Source: Geosmithia putterillii
Lineage: Eukaryota; Ascomycota; Sordariomycetes; Hypocreales; Bionectriaceae
DNA: 64,000 bases
Assembly (NCBI GenBank): GCA_900188575.1
Contig: FYEU01000305.1
Span: 1-64,000, forward strand
Direction: 5' to 3'
Below the pieces are notes generated by a model. It saw nothing but the letters and a program-made list of their open reading frames with translations, was not told the DNA's origin and made no database searches. Numbering within the stretch: position 1 is the first letter of the stretch; every line of letters starts with the position of its first letter. Positions 9,276 to 20,573 of the stretch are shown here, one piece after another. The position numbers and the translations under genes were made by a program.

Positions 9276-11597
9276 ATACCGTCGTACCCTAACAGGAACA
9301 CGGGGAAGTTGTCTCGTAGCCTTTCTGCCACTGAATTCCCCTGCGTATACTGCACAAGTACATCTACGGCGGTCCATCAGTTCCGGAGCATACCCGATCA
9401 CGAGACGAAATGTCCAGGATCCTCCCGCAGTGCGGCTGTCAAGGTGCCCAAGATTGGTCACAGATGACGTCCAGAAATCTCACCTGGCGAAGACGGCTAT
9501 TGACGGATATGTCACAGGCGATGTCCTCGACCTAGATCACGCGACGGGTGTCTTGATGACTGTCCGGATCATCCCTTCTCAAGGCATCCTTTGATTTCCA
9601 GGGGAGGATAGCGCGGGCAGGCATGACCAGAAAGAACCCGACAGACGCTCTGCCAGAACCTCGGTCTATGCCGTTGATGAGCAACTGGAATCAACTTGGA
9701 CAGCAGCTGGATCGCCCAAAGAATTCAGACACCATACACAGAATGCGACATCATCCATGGCGAAGAGATTCCCGCCAATTCATCCCTGGGATCGACAACA
9801 GGTACAAGCACAACCGGTTCAAGTTGCATTTCTTTTAAGCCGCCATGGAATACTGCATCCCGTGTCTAATAACGCCTCCCCTCCCTATCACCCTCTTCCT
9901 CCCTTTATCAGGCCTTGTCGCTACGGCGACACGAAATTCTGCGTTCCTCTTTTGTCCTTGGGGAACTGGACCTCCCCATCTGGATCACATCAGACGATCA
10001 TGTGAGCCCGAGCCCGAGCTCTTCGTCATCCCTTTACTTTATATCGCGACTCCATGCATAGTCTCCCGCCCATGTTCATTTGTCATCTCCGTCAGCCTCG
10101 ACACATCCTCTCACCATATCTGATCACCGGGGCGGGGATTCCAGTGGCTCCGTGATTAGCGCTGGGTCCCCCGACTTTGATTCGACGTCTTCAATGCAGA
10201 CAAGGGAAGGGGGCGACTGGTCCCTGCCGCTCTGAGGGATCACTCACCACGAAGCGGAATCTACGCATATCCCACAGAAGCACGCAGAGTCGAAGCAGAA
10301 GCTATGAGTCCTCCGGATACAAACACGCATATACATGGACGGATGTCGTTTTCTCGGGCGGGTCCGGGGACGAAGGACATTCCTTTCGGGACTGTCAGAA
10401 TATATCATGCTTCCTAAACCCTACTGATCGACTTAATATCTTGAAGCCGCTCAGGCCCATGGTCCTTCCTTCGTGACACTCCCTTCAGCGGAACGCTACA
10501 TGGTAGCAATTCTACGTTCCCGTTGATTCAGACAGCAAGGACGGCCCCAGTCCTGGGCTGTATCTTCGGAGACCGTTATGCGTTCCCGGAGGGAGTCGTC
10601 TACAGTCGAGCCGTTGCTCCTGTGTGACAAATTCCTCTTATTTCCACCATACTCAAGCTCCCGACGTCACCTCAGCTGAGCCACCCTACACATCCAAGCT
10701 CCCATCGCCACCCTGGTCGAGCCATCACATATTCTGAAACCTGCGAATCATCCAGTCCTGATCATCAGGATGGCCCCTCGGTTCAAGCGGGGGAAGAGCA
10801 GGGCTCCAGACCAGCCCCGCCGAATCAATGGCCAATTTGTCGTTTGGGCAACCGTCCGGGAAATGACCCCGGACTAACGACGTACTCAGTGGGCTCCTCG
10901 CAGGCCAGGATCGGATCAGGTTTCACAATGGACGCTATCATTTATGATAGACAGGCGTATTTCCCCGTTCTGAGATATCTCGCCATCATCACTTCTCTAC
11001 ATTTCTATTCCTTGGAGACAGGCCTTGTCAGTATGGGCATCTTACTTCTATTAATATACATGTATTTACATCCACCGACATGCAAGAGAAAAGGGAACAA
11101 TATATGCATTATAGCAAGTGTAGTAGTCAAAGAAAACGAAGATAACAGTCAAGATAGAAGCAGTGACAATATTAGCAGTGGCAAAAGCGGCACCATCCTG
11201 GCCAAGACCAACGGTGGGCATCGCGACGGTGGCAGCGGCATGGACAGACTCAACCTTGACCGTTACCAGCTCAAAAGCTCAAAAGCTACAGCACCATTTC
11301 TACACATGCAGAGACACACGAGAAGCTACCAATAGGCTCATCTACTCGGCCACTCTCCCAGCCTCATCATTCTACAAGGCCGATAGTCAATCATCGTGAA
11401 AACAAGGTCATCTTAGCAGCCACGCACAAGAGGGTTTGATCTGGTAGTATTGCTAGTGAAAGAAAGACAATGGTTGACTCTGACCCAAAACAACCCTGAA
11501 CGCCATGTGCAACTAGGTACTGACTATCATACTCGTGTACATTCGTCATGGTATTATTGCCCCGAGTATCTGGATACGCAAGCTGACGGACCTTGCT
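9276..11597. other. Intergenic, possible continuation of the relic
   Basis: A plus frame stays open from about 9606 to 10005 with protein-like composition but no start, splice model or family, so it may belong to the upstream relic. A minus frame at about 11285-11070 encodes a short hydrophobic stretch with no homologue I recognise. The rest shows only overlapping chance frames. Confidence 0.4.
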
Positions 11598-14500
11598 TCA
11601 AGTTGTGTGCTCATCTTGCTGAACCAAGGGCGGATCCGAACGCGACATTGCTTTGGCAAGGCCCTGATGTGGTGCCGGCTCAGATTCAACAACCGTTGTC
11701 GAGTTGCTCAAAATGTTGGTGTCTCCCTGCCCGCTTTCCCCTGGTAAACGTTTTGGCTTTCTGCGGGGCATCATCAACCCGGCAATGGTCTGGATCTTGT
11801 CCAGCTTATCCAAAAGAGCCGCTCCCATTTTCCCCTCCCATTTCTGATACTCGACATCGTCATGTATGTCAGACCTGTCGTGTGGACCGGGAAGTGCATA
11901 CGTGAGCACCTGGTAGTTCGCTGCCAGTTGGTCATTGTGCGTTAGTCGCGTGATGCTAGCCAGGAAGGACCGCTGGGCGAGCTGCTTGAGATCGAGCCCA
12001 TCGGCCGTCTCGACATCGAAATTTGCCCGGACAAATCGACGCGCCAGGAAGGTGACGTGGCCAACATTTAGGAGACTAGTTGCTGTCTGCAGCGGGGTAT
12101 TGCCGTCGTGACCCTTGGCTTCAACGTTGGCCTTCATATTGTGAAGTAGCAAGAGAGTCGCGGTGCTCCTCCAAGACTTGACCGCAAGATGGAAAGGGGT
12201 AAGGCCGTCGTTGTTTCTCGCCTCAATGTCCACTCCCATTTCAACCAGCATCTGGAACATTTTCTCGCGTCCCGAGTCCCGAACCGCGGAGTGGAGAGCA
12301 GTATCTCCTGACTCCGTCGTCTTCATAACATCGGCGCCATTGTTTATTAGCAGCCGCGCCGCAGAGTGCTGATCTGCACTCGCAGTCTTGTGCAGCATCG
12401 TTCGGCCACGAGAGTCCGGCTGGTCAACATCTATACCTTGGTCGACGAAGGCCTGGAGTATAGATAGGTCGCACATTGGGCTGAGATAGCTGAAGGCGGT
12501 CATCCCGGACTCATCCAGGATTTTCACGTCCATCCCTGCGTCCAGAAGCGCGCGCAACGCCCCCGAGTCGCCAGATCTCGCAGCGGCATGCAGTGCAAGT
12601 TGGTTGTGACCGATCAGGTCATCAAGCGACGACTGTTGCATAATAACCTGGACAACGTCCTTGGCTCCCGCCTCTGCGGCGAGGACAAGGGGCGTCTTGC
12701 CCTCGTCGTTTCTGCAATTGATGTCCATGCCACCAGCCAACAATGCCCGGACAATACCATGATGGCCTCTCTCGGCTGCGACATGCAGAGCTGTGTACCC
12801 ATTCTTATCCTTGTGGTCTTTGTTGGCCCCTGCATCCAAGAGCTTCTGGAGCGATGCCTCGCTTCCATAACAGGCTGCGTAGAATAAGGGAGTTCTCCCA
12901 TTCGTATTTTCCGCATTTGTCGAGGAACCGGCATGTAGAACCATCTCGAGGAGAGTGCATGGTCTCTTTCGAGAACAGGAGGCGAAGTGGACGGGCTGCC
13001 CATATTCCCTGCCGAACGCGGACAGGCCGCATGATTCCATGTTTACATCGGCACCAGCTTCCAGGAGCTTCTTTGCTATATCGACTTGGCCGCGGTCGAT
13101 TGCGGTGCAAAGAGGAGTCCAGCCATCGTCGAGTACTCGGTTGAATCCATCCTGGCTGTCGAACAGAAGGGATTTGAGCACTTCCTGATGTTCGAAGAAT
13201 GACGCCATTCGAATAGGGGACACTTTTTGTCCCGGCCCTTCTTCATGTCCTTGGCAAGGTGGCGTGTGAGGACAGCGACATATGAGAATGTCGTAAATTG
13301 TGGCCCATATAGAGAATGCAGACCTGTCAAGATATAGGTCCACGACTTCTTTGATAAACCTCTCATCAGGGCTCTTCTCCGCTGCCTTGATGTGCCGATG
13401 TGCGTACTGGATGGGATACATCATGAAGATATTTCCGAGGATTATAGACAAGGGTGCTGATTCGCTCTGGAGTAAGTTCTTCATGCTCTTTAAGCGCCAA
13501 ACACAGGTTCGCGCAATTGCCATTACGGCTTGGTTCTCGGTAAAATGGTACCAGAGCAGCCCAGACGGGGTTTTTTCAGGGCCACAAGTAAATGTCTCCC
13601 GAACAGTAGCGTGCCGGAAATATACTTTGTTGTCGGTGATGTTGAGCAGGCCACCAAAGTGCCTTCGAAGAACCTTGTCGAAATTCCCCTGAAGAAAGTC
13701 TCCTGCCCGGCTCATGTCTCCGCCGGCCTGGTAGGCTGCAACTGCCCAATTCAGATCCGAGACTTCGAGGGGGACGTAGGCTGCTGAGATTATCTGCAGG
13801 AGATACTGAGCCCACGCTCGCTCCTTGACCGGAACATTGTCTTCCAGCATTCGAGAGTATAGGTCCCGCATGTCGTTTGGGGCCTCCCTGATTGCATCTT
13901 GAATCAACCCGCGGGACAGGCCAATTCGACTGCTCAATGTACCCATGATAACCGAAACCCACAGGTAGCTGCCCTCTGAATGGCGTTGCAGGTCATCCTT
14001 AACTGCCTTCTGCTCCTCCAGCCTCATTTCGTTGAACTTTCCAATCCTAGAGATCTCGGCGTCGATGAGCTTTTCAACACCTTGCTCTAGGTGGCGAATG
14101 TGCTGGTCCAGACGGAGCACATGCACCCAGGCAGTCTCGCGACACATGGCAAGGATGTTTGAGCCTGGGCGGCTTGTCAAGAGAACCTTGACGTGGGAAG
14201 TCTCGGGTCTTTGACGGATCAATATGTCCGTGATCCAGCTGCAGTTGTCCGAGTCGAGATCTTTGCACTCATCGAGCGCATCTACAATGATAAATGTATC
14301 CTTGAGGTCCGGATCATCTAGACAATTCGAGAGGACTTGGACAACATTGTCCATGCTTTCCACCCATTTCGAGTTCTGTTGATTCCGCATTGCGTCCGAA
14401 TGCTTGCGAAGCCCTGGTTGGTTCGAAAGGAGGTGGTGAAGAAGCATCCTGACAATGGAAGTACATGTGCTAAAATGCTCAATGGAGGAGTGACAAAAGA

Positions 14501-16060
14501 AATAGCACACGTTGACGTCGCTCCCACGCATCTTCAGATGAGACAGGAGGCCCTTTGTGAGCACAGACTTTCCAAAGCCTGGGGGGCTTTCGATCCAAAG
14601 AAGACTCTGGGGTGTCTTGTCCCACATCCAGTTGACGTAGATTCTGTCCCTAGTAACCCAGTCGCATGTGCCGTCGATGGGACTCGTAATATCCCGAAGC
14701 ATGTCCTCGGTATTGAAGGGGGCGAGGCCATCGGGAATGGGTGATGGGTCATCGCTCTTGGCTACCTCTGGTTAGCCCTCAGACATTATGTATTCCACGG
14801 CTTCCCTCGGACTATCCGTGCCCGCTGCGCTCACATTTTGAGTCACTGACTGCTTGGCTCACCCCCTCAATGGCGGCCTTGGCAAGTTGGATGAGGCTAT
14901 CCTCGATGACACTCCCGCCCCCCGCTGGCAATTTCGGTAGGGATCGATGATCCTCCTCGATAGGAGCGGACGTTTCGGTAACAACCCCGATAATGGCTGA
15001 CTCGCGTGTGACCACCTGTGAAGACGTAAATGTTAGCAAGGGCTTTCGCCGTGCCGCATCACGAGGGGGGGCGGGATGTTTGGAAGTTCTCAAGTCCCCG
15101 TTAGATATGGGATAGCACTTCATATGTAAAGACGATGATAGAAGGCAGTAGAATAATAGCAAGGAAAATCTCAAAGACGGGGGTCGGGGATGAAGGCAGG
15201 TGCGATGTGGTGGTGGCAGGTGCAATGCGGTGGCAGGTGCGACGCGCTGCAACTCCCTGTAGCACGTGCAGTATCTGGGCAATGACGCATGTGTTTTGCT
15301 TCCAACTTGTAGAACATTCAATGCAAAAGAAAATGCCACTCACGACTTCCGAACGCACCCCAATTATAGAGGTGGCCCTGGTCTCGTAGAAGGTCCGTAT
15401 GTCGATGGCAGCGGAGCGAGGCCTGAAGGATTCGGCAATCTCGGAGAATGTCTTGGAGTTCTTCTTCAACGCCTCGACAAAAGCCAAGTTGGCGTCCACG
15501 GTGCTTCCAGTGACACACTGGAATATCTGAAGGATGGAGCCCCAGGCAGCAGACTCGGAGCCGGCATGGGGTACTCCCAGAAGAACGGCGCCCTTTGTGC
15601 ACTCGGAGATGTCGCCGTACTCGGAAAGCTGTTCGTGGGCGATGACCATGGCCTTCTTCCAGATGATGCCTCCGAGGCTGTGGCAGACAAATATGATGGG
15701 CTTGCCTCTGTCACATGTGCTGCCGCGTTGGAGGTTCAGGCCGAGAAGAAGGCTGTTGGCCACGTCGCGGATGTCGCTGCGTGACCTGGTGAAGATGTCG
15801 GCGTCGTAGTTGAAGGTGAGCACCCTGACGTTGGGAAGCTCTTGGGGGATCGAGTCCCTCAGCCATACGGTGCCATCACCGTGTCTCCATGTCTTGATGG
15901 GGTCACCTTTGAGTCCGTGGATGGCGACGACAAAGGCATCGGGCTTGTCGCCCCCCTGAGCTAGGACGGTGAGGCCGGATCCTGGCTGTGTCATGACATC
16001 TCGACTGGGTCCAACTTGGCTTTTCCGAGGTCGGAAAGTGGCCAAGGACTTTAACGACAT
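11598..16060 (-). CDS. NLR-like STAND protein: alpha/beta-hydrolase + NACHT + ankyrin repeats
   Basis: Three exons: 16060-15344, 15015-14863, 14765-11598. Introns are 328 and 97 bp, both phase 0; intron 1 has GTGAGT, GCTAAC and CACAG. The product is about 1,345 aa. Residues 20-280 form a SesB/DUF676-like lipase-type domain with the nucleophile elbow FVCHSLGG (Ser128). A NACHT NTPase follows with P-loop PPGFGKS (Lys356) and a DALDE-type Walker B. Then about 11 ankyrin repeats run to the C-terminal region. Fungal proteins of this design act in non-self recognition and heterokaryon incompatibility; that role is inferred here. The start at 16060 begins the conserved region; a further in-frame ATG lies at 16213. 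The weak point is the GAG acceptor of intron 2. Confidence 0.88.
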
Positions 16061-17431
16061 TGCTCTTCGACGGGAAACGCGACTGGGGGTAGAGCAATGG
16101 AACACACAAAACGGGCCGTCTTGTCTACTTGCTTCAATTTTTGCTGGCCTGCAGGCCGAAGTATGAGAGAGAATGTGAGGAGCTACTGCACACGATCCCG
16201 TGTGAATCAACACGGGACTTATATGCTCATAGCCGGTACATCATCTGATTCTTGATTCTTGATTATTGAATGCGAATATGTATACCGAGCCTCTCGAATC
16301 ATGTACGTGGGCATACCTACCTGTACATGTACTCTGGGAAAACAGCCTTACCGAGTACCCGAACTGCATACTCCAACGGCATACCGTACACATGTATTCC
16401 CAATTATCTGCCAGCACAGGAAATGCGGAGTACAGTGTACAGAGTACATGTGCATGGCGGCCAACCAAAATGTCGCGATGCGGCATGGGGCATGATGCAT
16501 GCAGAACAGACTAAAAAGTTCTTCGGTGCATGTAATATTGGTTCCTACTCAGCGTGCCATGGCCTTCCATTGGAGTACGGATCCCTCAAGGCGTGATTGC
16601 CCATGATGGGCGTGGAATCGACCAGTTGGATCAAGGCGACGGGCGACGACGGACTAACGGTACCCGCTCCCCAAAGTGCACTTTCAGATGTTCACTTTCG
16701 TCTACTATTCATCGGTGCGTAATGGGAAATTCACTACGGAGTACAGAGTACCTTCCGCCGAAGAAAGAAGTGCCTCACAAGGCATCCGAGGCGGATGGGC
16801 TGACCCTCCCGCTTGTCGATTGATTCCGCCTTGGCACAAGCCACCGGTCCCTCCATCACGAGCGCACCACTTACAACTTACGAGTCTACATATCTGGACC
16901 ACATGAATACTGTGCAAGTCACGACTCGACGCCAGATGTATTACATCTAGCCGCGGACGACCACAGGGATGACCACCCTGATAGAGCATAGCCCGCTTCG
17001 ATTTCTGCCTCTGCATGCGTTGCCACCCAATTGATGCCCTTTCGTCAAGGTATGCAGATGCGCATCGCAGGCTCGCCACAGCCGCAAGGTCTCAGCGAGA
17101 CATCTCGTGTCTTCGGCTCGGCCTTGTCAATGCATGGGAGTACATATCGGTATCGGCTCCGCCGGGGTGGGTGAAGGGGATGGTGGTTCAAAGCCATGCA
17201 GACGTGCACCCTGCAGTATCATCGTTGCCCCGCAGGCAGACATGGCGCTCTGCAAAGGAGACGTGCTGGGCAGGCTTTAGAGTCATGCTCTAGCGATCAC
17301 ACACACAGGCATATACATATACATATGGGCGCGGCCCCCCGCCCAGTCCCAAGCATGTAGCCTGACACTTAGCATCTTGCCAACGGGACACCCTCAAGAA
17401 GATCGGTCAAGCTCCAGAGATCTTCAGCCAT
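16061..17431. other. Intergenic, upstream of the NLR
   Basis: No gene is supported. It contains many GTAC-rich words, including TACGGAGTAC at 16735-16744 and GGAGTACAGTGTACAGAGTAC-like runs near 16427-16448, and many short chance frames. Confidence 0.5.
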
Positions 17432-18230
17432 ATGAGGCCGGCGCACACAGTCAGTAGCCCCCAACAGGGCGGCTCGCCTCAGATTACAATACCACTCGAG
17501 CTCCTGAGAAGGATTTGCCGCCATCCGTACGCAACCGTCGATGGCAGCTGCCATGCGTGTCGTAGTGGGCCGGCATATGAACCTGAGCCACGCCTGTCAG
17601 CTCCTCCAAGGATGCCAGCTTATCACCAGACACGAAACCAGGCCGCCGGCAATGGCCGCAGACAGAACAGGCCGCCAAGTCGATGGGACTTTCTTGATTG
17701 CCACCATGAAGAGCTGTGGCCGGGCGAGGACTGCAAAACATGTGGCCTTAATGCTGCCACGATTCAGAAAAACCGTGAAGCGAGCTGCTGCCATCCGGTG
17801 ACAACCAGTGACGGTAGCTGTGATTCGTGCGGCAGAGGGGCTATATGGGGTTTCGAGAGAAAAGATCGTACGTCCGACCTGAGTGTGGCCTTGTTGCAGT
17901 TGCTGTGCCTGACTTGAAGACTGACGCCAATGCGAATAGTGTATCCGAACGATCTGTTCGACAGTCCCCGTCCTCCCTGGGACCCGGCACCGGAACCGAA
18001 ACCCGAAAGAGCTTCAAGGTATGGTCACCCAATATCCAATCCGACTCACTGGGTTAAGCACATACTTACTTGGCTGGTTCTTGCGAAGACCCCCTGCCTG
18101 GACTCTTGCATTTGGTCCGAATAAAGTACGGGATTTCCATACTTGCGACTATTCAGAGAGTTGTATAACCTGCTCTTTGTGCGGCAGGTGTGCCCCTGAC
18201 GATGTTCTCAATGGATTCAACCAGGGATAG
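17432..18230 (+). CDS. Cys-rich protein with four CHCC-like modules, unknown function
   Basis: Three exons fit perfectly by phase: 17432-17867, 17940-18018, 18089-18230. Intron 1 is 72 bp (GTACGT, CTGAC, TAG) and intron 2 is 70 bp (GTATGG, GCGAAG). The product is about 218 aa. Two modules match CxHPx(A/T)TxDGSCx(A/S)C. A third reads DCHHEELWPGEDCKTC, and the last exon adds CDYSESCITCSLCGRC. The Cys/His spacing suggests small metal-binding or disulfide knuckles. There is no clear signal peptide, so it is probably intracellular. A Pro-rich linker, PRPPWDPAPEPKPE, separates modules 3 and 4. I do not recognise the family. The start is uncertain, as an upstream exon is possible. Confidence 0.55.
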
Positions 18231-18923
18231 AAGTTTTTTAGGGCAGTGACATATGGATGAGTTAGTGGACAGGAGAACAGTCTTGGAAAGCGACTGCCCA
18301 TTTGTTTCCACGGCCCGTTCTCTCAGGTCCAAGCTGATGTCCTGGTACTCAACATTGGAGGTCCGTGCTGGATGACAAGCTCGGCCACTGTTGACGGGAA
18401 TGGCAAGATACGGGATCGACGAGAGTCATGGGATATGGGAATGTATGGTGTTTGAGGAGTCCTCTTGGTGCTGTAGAGAAGCATCCATTTGATCGATTGC
18501 AGCAGAGGCGACGTCCAACGCAAGGGACTGGGCACTGCTGAGCACGCTGCGGGCGCCGATGGTCAATGTCGCTTTCACAGGAAACAGAAAGGTTGAGATC
18601 CAGAAATGAGAGCACTCTCTCTTGAATGCAGAGCTTTTTCCACTGCAAATGCCTCGTTTTCTAGTGCAAAGCTATTCCCATAGGCAGTTGATGATGATAA
18701 TTAGGGAAGCAAACGTATGAGACTCGCCCCGCCCTGTTCTGTCTGGGAGAATCCCACATGCACAAAAGCGGGGTATGCAACAAAGCTGTACTATCTTATC
18801 AGCAGACAGGCTACCGACTTTTTTTTTTCTGTCTCTTGCCCATTAGTGTCTCGCCTCCGAGCGATTCGAAGAACGAAAATTGTTCATTCATACACAATTG
18901 CACATTACAACAAATCAATCACA
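18231..18923. other. Intergenic / MAK11 promoter region
   Basis: No gene is supported. It holds the 41-bp duplicated tract at 18526-18566, a poly-T run at 18819-18829 and a CA-rich stretch just before the MAK11 start, typical of a fungal 5' leader. Confidence 0.5.
18526..18566 (+). repeat. 41-bp tract duplicated from the MAK11 coding region
   Basis: It matches 19641-19681, inside the WD-repeat gene downstream, at 40 of 41 positions and in the same orientation. The flanks do not align beyond a few bases. It looks like a short segmental copy about 1.1 kb upstream of its source. Confidence 0.85.
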
Positions 18924-20573
18924 ATGGCCAAGAGAAAGAGAAACAATGCCGCTCAGGCCGAGGCCGTGGCACCTGCTGCCCCTGCCCCTGCTCCTGCAGC
19001 AGCAGCAACAAAAGCAGCCAAGAAGCAAAAGGCTACGACACCCAAGACGGAAGCAGCCAAGCCGGCGGCCGTTGCCAGCGCCGCCGCCGCCAGCAAGACG
19101 CCTTCTCGGACCGAGACGATACAAGTTGTTGTCGGCTTCTACGACGGTGTCCTCCACGGATTCACGGGTACGATTGCCGCCGACGAGGACAACAAGGACA
19201 CGCCGAAGCCGAAGAAGGGCAGCAAGAGCAACAAGTCCGACAAGAGCGCCAGCAGCGGTAGCCAGATGGACTTTGCCGACTCATTCCTTCTGACCGCGCA
19301 CACCAAGTCGATACGATGCCTGGCCGTGTCGCCTGCGTCGAACCCGATCCCGGGCCAGAGCCAGAAGCGCATCCTCGCCTCTGGCAGCTCCGACTCCAAG
19401 ATCAACCTGTACGAGGTGACAGCGCACACGCCGTCGTCGCGCAAGGCCACCGGATCATCAGACCCCGACACAGACGCGATGCGCCACCTGGCGCCGCGCC
19501 CCATCGCCGAGGATCGCCGCAACCGCGAGCTGGGCAGCCTGGAGCACCACGCCTCGGCCGTGACGTCGCTGTGCTTCCCCGCGCGGTCGAAGCTCATGTC
19601 GGCGAGCGAGGACTCGACCGTGGCTGTGACGCGGACGCGCGACTGGGCACTGCTGAGCACGCTGCGGGCCCCGATGGTCAAGCCCGAGGGCCGTCCCTCG
19701 GGCGACACGGCGGCGTTTGACGGCACGCCGCAGGGCGTCAACGACTTTGCGCTGCACCCGAGCATGAAGCTCATGATGACGGTGGGCAAGGGCGAGCGCA
19801 AGGTGCGCCCCTGGAACCTAACCACCGGCAAGCGCGCCAAGGCCCTCGGCTACGGGGCCGATCTGCTCCGCCAGGTGGGCGAGAGCAGGCACGCCAGCGG
19901 CGAGGCGCAGAGGCTGGCGTTTGGCGACGACGAGTTCGCCGTCGGGTTCGACCGCGATGTCGTTGTCTTTGGCGTCGATGGCGAGCCGAGGTGTCTTGTG
20001 CTCGGGAAGCCGACGACCAAGGTGCACCAGGTGCGGTATCACGAGATTCCTGCGGCCGCAGAGGACGATAAGCCCGTCAGCCTGCTGGCCGTGTCGACGG
20101 ATGATGGCCGCATCGTCATTGTGAGCACGGCGGAGGACGGCCTCGTGCCGATCAAGTCGGAGAACGAGAAGGACAAGATCAGGGACGGCATGGCGCCTGC
20201 TGTGGCGCGCACGGTGGCGTCGCTGGGCGGACGGGCCGAGGGCGTGACATCGCGCATCAAGGACTTTGTGCTCGTGCAGGGCGAGGGCGACACGCTGTTT
20301 GCTGTTGGGGGTGGGAGCGATGGCGTGGTGCGGGTGTGGGCGCTTGGCGTGGGCGAGTTGAGGGACGCTGCTGCTGCTGCTGGCGCCACTCAGGATGGCG
20401 AGAATGCGCTCAAGGGTCGTCTTGTCGGCACGTACAAGACTGATAACCGCATCATGTGTATGGCTGGGTATCTGATGACGCCGAATGATGATGTGGATGA
20501 TGATTTGGTGGCGGAGGGGGCTGAGAGCGATGAGGGCAGTGGCAGTGGCAGTGATGACAGCGACGATGAATAG
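18924..20573 (+). CDS. MAK11: WD40 protein, MAK11/PAK1IP1-like (60S ribosome assembly)
   Basis: Single exon, 549 aa, starting at MAKRKRNN after a CAATCACA leader. The N-terminus is an Ala/Lys-rich, nuclear-type tail. WD repeats follow: GFYDGVLHGF opening blade, HTKSIRCLAVSP, ILASGSSDSKINLYEV, HHASAVTSLCFP, LMSASEDSTVAV, GVNDFALHPSMKLMMTVGKGERKVRPWNL, and a final GGGSDGVVRVW. The C-terminus is Asp/Glu/Ser-rich. The strand pattern with GKGERKVRPWNL is characteristic of the Mak11/PAK1IP1 family, which helps load Rlp24 onto pre-60S particles in the nucleolus. It is longer than yeast Mak11 because of the low-complexity ends. The in-frame ATG at 18717 lies in the leader and is not favoured. Confidence 0.85.
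   Translation: MAKRKRNNAAQAEAVAPAAPAPAPAAAATKAAKKQKATTPKTEAAKPAAVASAAAASKTPSRTETIQVVVGFYDGVLHGFTGTIAADEDNKDTPKPKKGSKSNKSDKSASSGSQMDFADSFLLTAHTKSIRCLAVSPASNPIPGQSQKRILASGSSDSKINLYEVTAHTPSSRKATGSSDPDTDAMRHLAPRPIAEDRRNRELGSLEHHASAVTSLCFPARSKLMSASEDSTVAVTRTRDWALLSTLRAPMVKPEGRPSGDTAAFDGTPQGVNDFALHPSMKLMMTVGKGERKVRPWNLTTGKRAKALGYGADLLRQVGESRHASGEAQRLAFGDDEFAVGFDRDVVVFGVDGEPRCLVLGKPTTKVHQVRYHEIPAAAEDDKPVSLLAVSTDDGRIVIVSTAEDGLVPIKSENEKDKIRDGMAPAVARTVASLGGRAEGVTSRIKDFVLVQGEGDTLFAVGGGSDGVVRVWALGVGELRDAAAAAGATQDGENALKGRLVGTYKTDNRIMCMAGYLMTPNDDVDDDLVAEGAESDEGSGSGSDDSDDE

Noticed and set aside
11070..11290. Minus-strand hydrophobic frame downstream of the NLR stop
   Set aside because: Reads like a membrane helix but has no start, no splice link to the NLR and no recognised homology.
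16061..16213. 51-residue N-terminal extension of the NLR from ATG 16213
   Set aside because: It is low in similarity to the hydrolase start and Cys/Ser/Arg-biased; ATG 16060 fits better.
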